A DNA stretch of 41,513 nt from Myroides injenensis M09-0166 (GCF_000246945.1 NZ_BAEX01000019.1:1-41513); one strand, 5' to 3'. Numbered from the stretch's first letter, positions 27,001 through 34,713 are shown. The notes: generated from the sequence alone by a model not told the origin. Made by a program: numbers and translations.

Positions 27001-27738
27001 AAACTTACCTCCGTAATTACCATTGCTGAAAACAGGATGGTGCATAGCTAGAATAACCACCTTGTTTTGGTTTTTATTAATCTCTCCTCTTAATTCATTA
27101 AAAAAATCTTCACGTGTTTTAATATCACAATCTTCATTAATATTTGGATGCTTATTCCAGTCCTCCAAAAACCATTGACTATCAACAGTAATTAAGATAG
27201 TCTCTTCATTAATTTTTAAGCGTTCGTATCCACAAACTTTTCGCGGTAATAATGCCTTCTTATTTTCTAATTTTTCTTCAAGTATAGTAGACAATCTCTT
27301 CACTCCTTCATAACCTCTTTTCCAATCCTCATTCCCATTAATAAAAACCGTATTCCCTTTGAAATATTTTGCTAACGTTATTTGTCTGTCTAATTTTTTA
27401 TCGCCTTCCTTGACATCTTTTTTTGATATACCCCCTTTGGTATTATTTCCAAGAAAAATTATGGTACTGTTGTCTGAGCTAAAATTGTCCAACTCTTTCT
27501 TTAACTCTTTAAAAGCTTTTTTTTCTGCTTCTGAAGAGATATTCCCACCATTGCCTAAGAGAAAATAAGTATGCGATACTACTTTAGTACTATCTCCACT
27601 TGCTCCAACACCTTTCCAATCATTTATCTCAATATCGTCTAAGGTGAAAGAATAAAGAGAAAGATGGGAAAGCACTGTAAAAAGAAATAATAAAGCTATT
27701 TTTCTAGCGTTAACAAATATGTCAAGAATTAATTTCAT
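24013..27738 (-). CDS. Large outer-membrane protein: degenerate metallophosphoesterase domain plus C-terminal barrel
   Basis: A 1241-residue exported protein. After a signal peptide (about 1-30) comes a calcineurin-like phosphoesterase domain (55-330), then a middle region (about 400-800) containing GDWDRHGDQWRW near residue 613, then a C-terminal barrel of the surface-antigen/Omp85 type ending VFGLGFGF. In flavobacterial relatives the first motifs read GDAG, GDN and GNHDW; here they are LGNGGN (N63), LGNN (N98) and GNEDW (E137), so two metal-binding aspartates and the catalytic histidine are replaced. H233/H234 and GHEH (309-311) remain. It is therefore probably a non-catalytic or altered domain. 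Start codons of this gene and the divergent HD gene are only 28 bases apart. Confidence 0.85.
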   Translation of the reverse strand: MKLILDIFVNARKIALLFLFTVLSHLSLYSFTLDDIEINDWKGVGASGDSTKVVSHTYFLLGNGGNISSEAEKKAFKELKKELDNFSSDNSTIIFLGNNTKGGISKKDVKEGDKKLDRQITLAKYFKGNTVFINGNEDWKRGYEGVKRLSTILEEKLENKKALLPRKVCGYERLKINEETILITVDSQWFLEDWNKHPNINEDCDIKTREDFFNELRGEINKNQNKVVILAMHHPVFSNGNYGGKFSFKDHLFPFQNGMPLPLVGSVINYTRAMSGIDPQDLQSKKYNELNKRIRTMAQMFDNVIIVSGHEHNLQFIERDNIKQVISGALGDLSFAREVVKEDFATSSYGYAQIDVLKDKTAILKFYTYSDDKYALVYEQPIISFEEYIGKDLPILESETIQASVYPNSLTQKTGWYRFLWGEHYRDIYGRPVEVEIGYLDKIKGGLTPLISGGGNQSMSLRLVDAEGKQYVMRGVKKSVSRFVQSAVFKDQYVMNSFENTWAERFIYDFYTTAHPYTPFIIGDLSEVIGLYHTNPELYYIPKQPLLGKFNEKYGDELYMIEERPSEGYEDEDSFGNAKKIISTTDVIAKLRKDEKYSVDQKAFLRARIFDMLIGDWDRHGDQWRWSEFDEGDRVIYRPVPRDRDQAFAKIDGALLKWIMKLPPLRHMQNYKEEFANPRWLNMTAFPLDQYLLKSTTEQDWINEAKDIVATLDDDTIDAIFAKLPKEVQDEEIENIKRVFKARKENILAYLPKYYHKLREYVVLTGTDKKDSFEIERLANGEVKVMQYRDKKAGKELQFEKIYSPTETKEIWLYGLNDEDVFTVTGNEKAKIKLRLIGGKNKDLFNIENTSKVIVYDYADKKNEIIDNGSNNVRKFISNSYDLNNFNYVNIPIRVNMLLPNIGYNPEDGVKLGFMFSSKQSKFVRDPFSSKHVLKGFYSFNTKGVELDYKGYFPNATNRWMFTIAGRATSPNFAINYYGMGNETFYFDKKEGNNYKRVRIESYSVSPGYRYEGERGGNFEANISYEALKVQNKSNRFITSSPDVVNQNVFDYQQYGTIKGQYSYEQYNYPANPTIGFGFNSTLGWKMNLKEEKQNFAFLDMKVNFIHFIDRGERFVLATNFNYQTRFNNNYEFYHAATAGGNANLRGFRPERFTGKTSFVHTTDIRFNAGQFTAGFIPMSYGFYGGFDYGRVWLPNEKSNKWHNSYGAGFWINAIEQATLHLSYFNSVDGGRLVFGLGFGF

Positions 27739-27766
27739 AATTTAGAGGGACTAAAGGTTTTTATAT

Positions 27767-28924
27767 ATGACGATTCTACAAAAAGTTGAAGAACATATTT
27801 TTCAGACTCACAAAGATACATTATCACATCAATATACGTACCACAACTTTAACCATACCATTCGAGTTGTTAATGGGTTAGAAGAAATTTTAAAACATCA
27901 TAAAGTTAGTGAAAAAGAAGCTAACTTACTTCGCTACGCTGCATGGTTTCACGATATTGGTTATATTAATTCTTGGGAGGGTCATGAAGAAAGAGGTGCT
28001 CAAATGGCACAGACTTTTCTTTTAGAAAATGGTGTTGATGTAGATGATGTCTTAGTCGTAATGCAATTAATACGTGCAACTAAATTAGATTATATTCCTG
28101 AAGATGATTTAGAAGCTATCCTAAAAGATGCAGATTTTGCTCATTTTTCTGATAATAACTACGTTGAGATAAGTAACCTGTTAAGAAAAGAAGTAGAACA
28201 TTTCTGTAACAAAACTTTTACGGACTTAGAATGGCATTATCAGAATAGAGATATCATGCTTTATAAGCATCGATATTATACAGATTATGCTCAACGTGAA
28301 TGGCAACCTAGAAAACAACAAAACTTACTTGATATCTTATCTAAAATAGAGAAGATAAAACAACGTAAAAAGAAAGACAAAAAGACGGAATCTAATCGAA
28401 CAATTGATACTTTATTCCGTACAACACTTCGCAATCATACGCAATTAAGTGCTATTGCTGACAGAAAAGCTAACATCCTTCTTTCAGTAAATGCTATTAT
28501 TATATCAATTTGTCTATCTACCTTAATTCCTAAATTGGATAGTCCTAGTAACGCTCACTTAATATATCCTACTTTTATATTAATTATGTTTAGCGTGGCC
28601 TCTATTATATTTGCAATTTTATCTACTAGACCAAAAATTACCTCAGGAAAGTTCACAAAAGAACAAGTGGACAACAATGAAGTAAATCTACTCTTCTTTG
28701 GTACTTTTCATCAAATGCCTTTTGAAGAATATGAAAAAACATTATTAACTATATTAAAAAACACAGATTATTTACATCATGCACTTACAAAAGACCTTTA
28801 TAGTCTAGGCAAGGTCTTGAATAGAAAATATATGTTCTTACGTATAACCTATACTGTATTTACAATTGGTATTCTTGTATCTGTTTTAGCATTTATTATT
28901 GCATTTAGAGGTATTGGCTTCTAA
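27767..28924 (+). CDS. HD-domain phosphohydrolase fused to a Pycsar-effector-like (PycTM) membrane domain
   Basis: A 385-residue two-domain protein. Residues 1-190 form an HD phosphohydrolase with ligands H30 (FNHT), H62-D63 (WFHDIGY) and D121 (KDADFAHF). A basic linker (KIKQRKKKDKK, about 190-205) leads to a membrane domain like the Pycsar effector PycTM: TLRNHTQLSAIADRKANILL, then helices at about 232-252, 262-282 and 355-380. In Pycsar defence, PycTM responds to cCMP or cUMP made by a PycC cyclase and damages the membrane. No cyclase is near. The HD part may hydrolyse a nucleotide signal, and the protein may be a housekeeping relative. It overlaps the end of the convergent gene by 20 bases. 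Confidence 0.85.
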   Translation: MTILQKVEEHIFQTHKDTLSHQYTYHNFNHTIRVVNGLEEILKHHKVSEKEANLLRYAAWFHDIGYINSWEGHEERGAQMAQTFLLENGVDVDDVLVVMQLIRATKLDYIPEDDLEAILKDADFAHFSDNNYVEISNLLRKEVEHFCNKTFTDLEWHYQNRDIMLYKHRYYTDYAQREWQPRKQQNLLDILSKIEKIKQRKKKDKKTESNRTIDTLFRTTLRNHTQLSAIADRKANILLSVNAIIISICLSTLIPKLDSPSNAHLIYPTFILIMFSVASIIFAILSTRPKITSGKFTKEQVDNNEVNLLFFGTFHQMPFEEYEKTLLTILKNTDYLHHALTKDLYSLGKVLNRKYMFLRITYTVFTIGILVSVLAFIIAFRGIGF

Positions 28925-29555
28925 GGAAATTATGCATCAAATTAGAATAGTCTAGTTTATCAATATCAAAGTTAGTATTTACACTTACACGCAGACCAAG
29001 CAGTCCTGACACACCTTGTAATTCTTCGATTTCAAACTCTTCTATGTCGTTATCTAAGATTCCAATGGCTTGCTCGTAATATATATAACTTTTGTACTCT
29101 TCTAAATCTTTTTTAGATACAAAAGCTATTGTAATTTGCTTTGGTTGAACGATTCGATTGTCGCTATTTTTAATACACGCTTTATCTAATCTCTTTTTGA
29201 TTATTTCATAGCGAGTATTGTAAGACCCATCAATATCAAAACGTTTTTCATCCATGCGAAACTGAATTGCTAATGAAGTGTCATATACAAAAATTAAAAC
29301 AGTAACATCCATTGTGATACTATCTTGAATATTATTGCGATAATGAACACACATTAATTCTGACATGACCTGCAATTGCCACAAACGCAAATTTTGTAAA
29401 TAAGTAAAATCAAATACTCTTTCTGGGCATATTGAATTACCAATGTATATATTGTGCTCTACTCCATCTGTTTTAAAGCGTTCATAATAATGTGGGTATA
29501 CTTGCTGAACTATCTTTTGTCTCTCATCCAAAAGGTCAGAGAACTCCTTGTTCAT
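28905..29555 (-). CDS. C-terminal fragment of a split GAF-domain-type protein
   Basis: A 216-residue open frame that continues, in the same reading frame, the gene ending at 29592. Between them are one TAG and twelve sense codons (RYRKIFDSQVGR), then the ATG of this frame. Its sequence (LLDERQKIVQQVYPHYYERFKTDGVEHNIYIG, RFMDEKRFDIDG-like FRMDEKRFDIDGSYN) matches, from memory, the C-terminal domain of flavobacterial GAF-domain proteins of about 790 residues. It may be translated by re-initiation or readthrough or may be a pseudogene part. Function unknown. Its last 20 bases overlap the convergent HD-PycTM gene. Confidence 0.65.
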   Translation of the reverse strand: MNKEFSDLLDERQKIVQQVYPHYYERFKTDGVEHNIYIGNSICPERVFDFTYLQNLRLWQLQVMSELMCVHYRNNIQDSITMDVTVLIFVYDTSLAIQFRMDEKRFDIDGSYNTRYEIIKKRLDKACIKNSDNRIVQPKQITIAFVSKKDLEEYKSYIYYEQAIGILDNDIEEFEIEELQGVSGLLGLRVSVNTNFDIDKLDYSNLMHNFLRSQYL

Positions 29556-29591
29556 TCTACCTACCTGACTATCAAATATTTTTCTATATCG

Positions 29592-31271
29592 CTAATATAT
29601 ATCAAACTCAAAATCAATGTATTTTAAATACTCGTTATAACAATTCTTATCAAATAAGTAGTCTTCTTTAATTAAAAAAGGATGTATTTCATTCTTAATA
29701 TAATTTTGAATAGTCTGTTCTAGCCCAGAATAGAACTCATGTTCTATTTGCTTTAAAAAAGCGCTTAATTGTAATGTGTGTTTTTCAAGAATCAGAGATC
29801 TATTGTTCACTAAACAAGTTGAAAATAATTTGAGCAATTGATTAATTTGAGTAATCAGATCTTTAATAATAGCATCATTGCGAAGTTTACTTGAACCCTT
29901 TATATCAATTTCACCAAAAAGAGGATATACCTCTGTAAAAGAAATAGGATCAATAATATAGTTTTTATCAATAACGCTCTCTACATAATTTCTTCCTGCT
30001 TCTTCTAAAAATTTCCAATAGACACTTGGATGTATTGTTGTAAACTCACGTTGTATAATAGCTTCAACGTGATTTAATAAATCCGATTTTACTCTTGCAA
30101 AAGTTTCTGTAATAATAGGCATTAAAGAATCTAACTTTTGCGCATTCACACTATTTAAAGCTCTTTTCTCTTCTGATACGATTTCTAATATTCCCTCTAC
30201 CCCACTGGATAGAACAACAGGACTAAATAGACAACTTCTAATACCTTTTTGATATAAGACGGTACACATTTCTCTCTCACTTTCATCTTTCATTAACTCT
30301 TCAACATCAGAAATACTATAGTAACTTTGCTTAACAACTAATTCATTATATGCCCTCTTTGACAAGCAGAGATTACCATCTCGCTCGTTAAATAAATAAC
30401 TATTAAGAGCCATTATATCTCTAGTTTCTGCTTGGAGTAATTGATTAATTTCTAAAGGTGTATAACCTATTCTTAAATTTGGTATTTTAAAAATGGAACT
30501 AAAGATTTGATTTAGTACTCCTGAAATAGGTTCACGCTGTAATTCTGCTTTAAGGAAATTCTCTTTTAATAGTGATAATGCACTTTCAATAGTCACATCT
30601 ATAAGTGTTACTATACCAAATCCCTTAAGAATCCAACTATTTTGCGGGAACTTTTCAATCCACAAATCTAAATCATCAAAATTATCTTGCAATCTTTCTA
30701 TATCTTCTTTAGTTAGCATGACTGCATGCTCAGTAGGTATTAATTCAACAAAGTCAGCATTATATAAAACTCGGTAGTGATGAATAATTCCTTTTGCATC
30801 AGGTAAATCAACAAATAATGGTTGTGTCAAATCAAAATCTGTATTAAAATAATGATTCATTATGATACAACAGGATGCAATGTAATATTGATGTAAATCG
30901 AAATTTCTAATCTCTATATCATAATCTCCACCACTCTCTTTAATTATCCGTTGAAAACGATCAGTATAATTAAACATTATCTTTTGAAAAGGCATAGAAA
31001 CAGCTTTAATCTCATTACTTGATAATGCTATAGGAAATATAATTTCTAATAACTCTTTTATTAAATCAGCATAAGTTTCTAATTCCTTCTCATCCTTAAT
31101 ATTTGATAATCTGCCGGGTACTTTATCAACTTCAGCCAATAAGCTCTTGAAATAATCTCGCTTAATATAGTTTTTTCTATCATCAGCGACGAATTCCTCC
31201 ATTGCTTTTATAAGACGATGAAAAGAAAATTGTATTTCAAATGGCGTATTTTCAAAAGTTGCTAATTTCAT
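29592..31271 (-). CDS. N-terminal part of a split GAF-domain-type protein
   Basis: A 559-residue frame: an all-helical N-terminal region (1-150), a middle region with TEHAVMLTKEDIERL, and a GAF-like segment (about 310-400; NLCLSKRAYNELV, GIRSCLFSPVVLSSGVEGILEIVSEE). It ends in a TAG at 29592-29594 at DFEFDIY, after which the same frame stays open for 12 codons and runs into the downstream 216-residue frame. The whole would be 788 codons, the usual size for this flavobacterial family. No signal peptide or membrane helix; probably cytoplasmic. Ligand and partner unknown. The stop may be a mutation, a sequencing error or a real split. Confidence 0.7.
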   Translation of the reverse strand: MKLATFENTPFEIQFSFHRLIKAMEEFVADDRKNYIKRDYFKSLLAEVDKVPGRLSNIKDEKELETYADLIKELLEIIFPIALSSNEIKAVSMPFQKIMFNYTDRFQRIIKESGGDYDIEIRNFDLHQYYIASCCIIMNHYFNTDFDLTQPLFVDLPDAKGIIHHYRVLYNADFVELIPTEHAVMLTKEDIERLQDNFDDLDLWIEKFPQNSWILKGFGIVTLIDVTIESALSLLKENFLKAELQREPISGVLNQIFSSIFKIPNLRIGYTPLEINQLLQAETRDIMALNSYLFNERDGNLCLSKRAYNELVVKQSYYSISDVEELMKDESEREMCTVLYQKGIRSCLFSPVVLSSGVEGILEIVSEEKRALNSVNAQKLDSLMPIITETFARVKSDLLNHVEAIIQREFTTIHPSVYWKFLEEAGRNYVESVIDKNYIIDPISFTEVYPLFGEIDIKGSSKLRNDAIIKDLITQINQLLKLFSTCLVNNRSLILEKHTLQLSAFLKQIEHEFYSGLEQTIQNYIKNEIHPFLIKEDYLFDKNCYNEYLKYIDFEFDIY

Positions 31272-31454
31272 AGAATCAGATATTCAATTATTCACTAAAG
31301 ATAGTGAATAACCTAATAAAATAACTAGATAAACACAATCCTTCTTAATTAAAAAAGATATACTAATACAACTTAACTTTCTATTAAATAGTCATAAAAA
31401 CTAGTGCTTAACATAGATTAAGAGTTATCAAAAACATCAATTATAAAAATATTG

Positions 31455-31462
31455 TACTTTTG
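31455..31462 (+). promoter_or_regulatory. -7 promoter box of dusB
   Basis: TACTTTTG matches TAnnTTTG, 19 bases before the ATG at 31482. It supports that ATG as the real start, because the in-frame TTG at 31452 would lie upstream of the box. The -33 element is not clear. Confidence 0.5.
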
Positions 31463-31481
31463 CATTAAATTACTAAATCAA

Positions 31482-32474
31482 ATGATTAAAATAGGCAATA
31501 TAGAACTTCCTGATCATCCATTATTATTAGCGCCAATGGAAGATGTAAGTGATCCACCTTTCCGTCGTTTATGTAAAAAACATGGGGCTGATTTAATGTA
31601 TTCTGAATTTATCTCTTCAGAAGGATTAATTCGTGACGCGATGAAAAGCAAAATGAAGCTTGACATCTTTGATTACGAAAGACCCGTTGGTATTCAAATA
31701 TTCGGAGGTGATGAAGAAGCGATGGCACAATCTGCAAGGATAGTAGAAACAGTTCAACCTGATTTAGTAGATATTAATTTTGGATGTCCTGTAAAGAAAG
31801 TAGTAAGTAAAGGCGCTGGTGCTGGTGTTTTGAAAGATATTGATTTAATGGTGAGGTTAACAAAAGCAGTTGTTGACAGTACCCATTTACCTGTTACCGT
31901 AAAAACTCGTCTAGGGTGGGATGAAGAGTCTATCAATATTGATGAAGTTGCTGAACGATTGCAAGATGTAGGTATACAAGCATTAACTGTACATGCCCGT
32001 ACTCGCTCACAAATGTACAAAGGGCATTCAGATTGGACACATATAGAGCGTATTAAAAACAACCAAAGAATACAAATTCCAATATTTGGAAATGGTGATA
32101 TCGACAGCCCACAAAAAGCTCTTGAATACAAAGAGACTTTTGGTCTTGATGGTATGATGATAGGCAGAGCAGCAATTGGATATCCATGGATATTCGACGA
32201 AATAAAACACTTTTTTAAGACGGGAGAAATCCTAGCTCCACCAACTATTAAAGACAGACTTGACGCAGCAAAAAACCACCTAATTTGGTCAATGGAATGG
32301 AAAGGTGAACGATTAGGTATTGTAGAGATGAGACGTCACTATACGAACTACTTTAAAGGAATTCACGGTTTTAAACCACATCGTTTAAAATTAGTTACTA
32401 CTGATGATCCTATTGAACTACTCAACTTATTTGATATAATTGCTGAAGAATATAAAAATTATATTGTAGAATAA
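31482..32474 (+). CDS. dusB: tRNA-dihydrouridine synthase (DusB)
   Basis: A 330-residue FMN enzyme that reduces uridine to dihydrouridine in the tRNA D-loop. The N-terminus LAPMEDVSDPPFRRLCKKHGADL, the catalytic cysteine C102 in INFGCPVKKV, the HARTRSQMY stretch and the GNGDI and MIGRAAIGYPWIF motifs are all present and in order, as in the DusB/YhdG branch. I start at the ATG at 31482, which begins MIKIGNIELPDHP; an upstream TTG in frame lies before the promoter box. It is a single-gene unit closed by a bidirectional terminator. Confidence 0.96.
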   Translation: MIKIGNIELPDHPLLLAPMEDVSDPPFRRLCKKHGADLMYSEFISSEGLIRDAMKSKMKLDIFDYERPVGIQIFGGDEEAMAQSARIVETVQPDLVDINFGCPVKKVVSKGAGAGVLKDIDLMVRLTKAVVDSTHLPVTVKTRLGWDEESINIDEVAERLQDVGIQALTVHARTRSQMYKGHSDWTHIERIKNNQRIQIPIFGNGDIDSPQKALEYKETFGLDGMMIGRAAIGYPWIFDEIKHFFKTGEILAPPTIKDRLDAAKNHLIWSMEWKGERLGIVEMRRHYTNYFKGIHGFKPHRLKLVTTDDPIELLNLFDIIAEEYKNYIVE

Positions 32475-32519
32475 AATAAATAAAGGTTTTTGATAATATC
32501 AAAAACCTTTATTTATTTT
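32475..32519. terminator. Bidirectional terminator between dusB and the DJ-1/PfpI gene
   Basis: AAAGGTTTTTGATA and TATCAAAAACCTTT pair perfectly around a single central base and extend into A-rich and T-rich outer arms. It serves dusB (plus) and the convergent gene (minus). Confidence 0.88.
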
Positions 32520-32567
32520 AGTAGAATATATTTAAAACAACAACAAAATAACTTCTACTCTTTTTTT

Positions 32568-33167
32568 CTAAAAACAGGGCTCTCTCCTAGGCTCAAAGAT
32601 TCCATATTTAAATAATTGATACCAAGATTCGACGTATTTTTTATCAATATTAAGCAATAATAAAATCTCTTTTGAATATTCAACAGGCGAAATTCCATTA
32701 GCCGTATTAATATTATTATCTGTAACGGTAGGTAATGAAATATATAATGCCTCTCCATTGTAAGTAGGTGCTAATGTTTTTAAATACTCTAAATCATTAC
32801 TTGTATGAATTACATGATCAAGCATTCCTTTTGTAGCTAAAAGAAGTGTAGCACCACATATAGCGGAAATAATACAACCACTCATGACAATATTGTCTAA
32901 CAATTTAAAAATAAGTAGTCTATTTATTTGAGGAGTCTCCCATAATGACCCTCCTGGTATAAGAAGCATAACCACTCTTCCGAAATTTACTTCATCTATA
33001 CTCCTTGTCGGTATAATAGTTAAACCACCCTGAGATGTAACTCTCTTTCCATCTTCAGTAATAAATTCAACTTTTAAATGTTTTAATTTAGTTAGTTCTG
33101 GCAAAACATAAGAAAGTTCCCAATCAGAATAACCATCAAATAAATAAACACATACTATATCTTTCAT
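32568..33167 (-). CDS. DJ-1/PfpI-family (type 1 glutamine amidotransferase-like) protein
   Basis: A 199-residue cytoplasmic protein of the DJ-1/PfpI fold. The nucleophile elbow is SAICGATLLLA with C104, and the conserved glutamate of the family is E17 in DGYSDWELSY. The PGG near 71-73 (LLIPGGSLWE) is also typical. Members include glyoxalase III, protein deglycases and stress chaperones; the exact reaction cannot be told. The C-terminal end (PRREPCF) lies near the dusB terminator. A -7 box is found upstream, so it is transcribed alone. Confidence 0.9.
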   Translation of the reverse strand: MKDIVCVYLFDGYSDWELSYVLPELTKLKHLKVEFITEDGKRVTSQGGLTIIPTRSIDEVNFGRVVMLLIPGGSLWETPQINRLLIFKLLDNIVMSGCIISAICGATLLLATKGMLDHVIHTSNDLEYLKTLAPTYNGEALYISLPTVTDNNINTANGISPVEYSKEILLLLNIDKKYVESWYQLFKYGIFEPRREPCF

Positions 33168-33184
33168 TGCTTTAAATATTTAGT

Positions 33185-33192
33185 CAAATATA
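33185..33192 (-). promoter_or_regulatory. -7 promoter box of the DJ-1/PfpI gene
   Basis: TATATTTG on the minus strand is a full match to TAnnTTTG, 18 bases upstream of the ATG at 33167. The -33 TTG is not at the ideal distance. Confidence 0.5.
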
Positions 33193-33328
33193 TCTAATAT
33201 GTAGCAATTTAATAAACAACATATACTAATAATTATAGCAATATATTAAAATAAAGGAACTCTTTCATAAGTAAAGACAGCTTTATTCTTTTACATCAAA
33301 AAACAGTTGTAGTATTGCTAATAGCTAT

Positions 33329-33347
33329 AGAAGTCATCTTGACTTCT
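33329..33347. other. Compact perfect hairpin in the 33.2-33.8 kb gap
   Basis: AGAAGTCA and TGACTTCT form a perfect 8-bp stem with a 3-base loop, followed on the plus strand by a short TTTT. It could terminate an unrecognised small plus-strand RNA. No gene ends near it. Confidence 0.35.
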
Positions 33348-33468
33348 AGTTTTCTGTCAACACTTTAATTATCTGAACAAAAAAAAAACACCTATCTTTT
33401 TTTTAACCTTAAAAAACATATCTAACTAAATTACAACACGTTAAGTTAAAAATAATTTATTGAGTTAA

Positions 33469-33613
33469 AATTAGGAAGCTCGATAAGGCTAGTATTCATA
33501 AGCCTTAGAGCGAAATCCTTCAACACTTCTTCAACACCTCCCCATGATTGCTCTATATAGGAGGCTATTTGTTGAAGAAGTCTTGAAGAACTGTTGAAGC
33601 TTTGTTGAAAAAA
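33469..33613. repeat. Repeat element with 11-bp-phased inverted array (core TTGAAG)
   Basis: Flank: AATTAGGAA (33469), then a nested hairpin GCTC...AAGGCT-AGTATTCATA-AGCCTT-A-GAGC containing CTAGTATT (33489). Array: CTTCAACA at 33518 and 33529, then the inverted word TGTTGAAG at 33570, TCTTGAAG at 33581, TGTTGAAG at 33592 and TGTTGAAA at 33603, all exactly 11 apart. CCTCC and GGAGG close a loop between the arms, and CTTCTTCAACA pairs perfectly with TGTTGAAGAAG. The flank aligns with the element at 16144. The rest of 33168-33800 holds no gene I can see. Confidence 0.75.
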
Positions 33614-33805
33614 TCATATCCTCTATAGTAATAAAGGCAGATAAGAAATCAAATATTCCATGAATCATTTTAGGCACTCCCATTCAAAAATACCTTTGAA
33701 TAATTAAATGGAGATTTTTAAAAAAGTTTAAAAAAATAAAAAGGCTGCAATGAATTGCATGACCGATAATAAGTGAATATTATCTTATACAAAACTTCTA
33801 AAAAC

Positions 33806-33836
33806 AAAAAGGGCTGTCTTAAAAAGACAGCCCTTT
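33806..33836 (-). terminator. Intrinsic terminator of the mscS-C1 peptidase unit
   Basis: AAAGGGCTGTCTT and AAGACAGCCCTTT form a 13-bp stem with a 3-base loop, followed on the minus strand by a U-run. It lies 24 bases after the mscS stop. Confidence 0.9.
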
Positions 33837-33859
33837 GTATATTTTACTACTTAAAATAA

Positions 33860-34687
33860 TTACTTAGTAGCATCACTTACAATATGTAATTCAGTTTGTG
33901 GAAATGGAATATTAATTTTAGCATCATCCAAAGCAACTTTTACTGACTGCTGAACTTCATAAACTGTATCCCAATACGTCGTTTTATCCATCCAAACTCT
34001 CACATTCAGATTGACAGAACTATCCGCTAAATTAGTTACAAATACTGATGCTGCAGGTGTTTGTAAAACCGCTGGTATTTTTGCCAACGCATCTAGAATG
34101 ACTTGTCTAGCTTCTTTAATATTCGAATCATATGAAATACCTACTACAAAATCATAACGTCTAGACGTTATTTCTGTATAATTAGTAATAACAGAGTTTG
34201 CTAATGGTCCATTAGGACTAAATATTTTTAACCCTGTAGGTCCAGTAATAATCGTATATAATAATCCTATACTTTCTACAGTTCCTTCTGTTCCACTAGT
34301 ATTTGAAATATAATCTCCCACTTTAAAAGGACTAAATACTAATATTAGAACCCCTCCTGCAAAATTTGACAAACTTCCTTGTAAGGCTAAACCAACTGTC
34401 AAACCTGCTGCACCAAATATGGCTGTCAAGCTCATTGACTTGAATCCCATGATACCTGCAACAACTACAAGTAAAACTACATATAAAACAATTCTTATCA
34501 AACCAATAAGAAAACCTTGTAAGGATTTATCAACATCCCTTCTTATAAAACGATTTGCTAAAAACTTAACAATGAATTTTATTAAATAAAATCCAACTAA
34601 TAATACAACAAGACCTATAGCATACTTGGGTAAAGCAGTTAATACGTCTTCAAGTATTTTCTCAAAACTTGAAATAATTCTTTCCAT
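33860..34687 (-). CDS. Small-conductance mechanosensitive channel (MscS family)
   Basis: A 275-residue inner-membrane channel, close to the 286 of E. coli MscS. It has three helices: TM1 about 20-45, TM2 about 65-85 and the pore-lining TM3 near 90-115 with the small-residue pattern GAAGLTVGLALQGSLSNFAGG. The cytoplasmic beta domain follows with FSPFKVGDYI and the later PFPQTELHIV. It relieves osmotic pressure at lower tension than MscL, encoded at 12320. It starts 26 bases after the C1 peptidase gene on the same strand, so the two are probably one transcript, though no shared task is obvious. Confidence 0.93.
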   Translation of the reverse strand: MERIISSFEKILEDVLTALPKYAIGLVVLLVGFYLIKFIVKFLANRFIRRDVDKSLQGFLIGLIRIVLYVVLLVVVAGIMGFKSMSLTAIFGAAGLTVGLALQGSLSNFAGGVLILVFSPFKVGDYISNTSGTEGTVESIGLLYTIITGPTGLKIFSPNGPLANSVITNYTEITSRRYDFVVGISYDSNIKEARQVILDALAKIPAVLQTPAASVFVTNLADSSVNLNVRVWMDKTTYWDTVYEVQQSVKVALDDAKINIPFPQTELHIVSDATK

Positions 34688-34713
34688 AACAATTTTTTTT
34701 TCGATTTTAAAAA

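Noticed and set aside
27767-28924. Calling a complete Pycsar defence system
   Set aside because: No uridylate or cytidylate cyclase is within the window and the neighbours are ordinary chromosomal genes; only an effector-like domain is present.
33518-33610. Possible CRISPR array
   Set aside because: Units are 8-11 bases with no spacers of constant length, the second half is inverted, and no cas genes are present.
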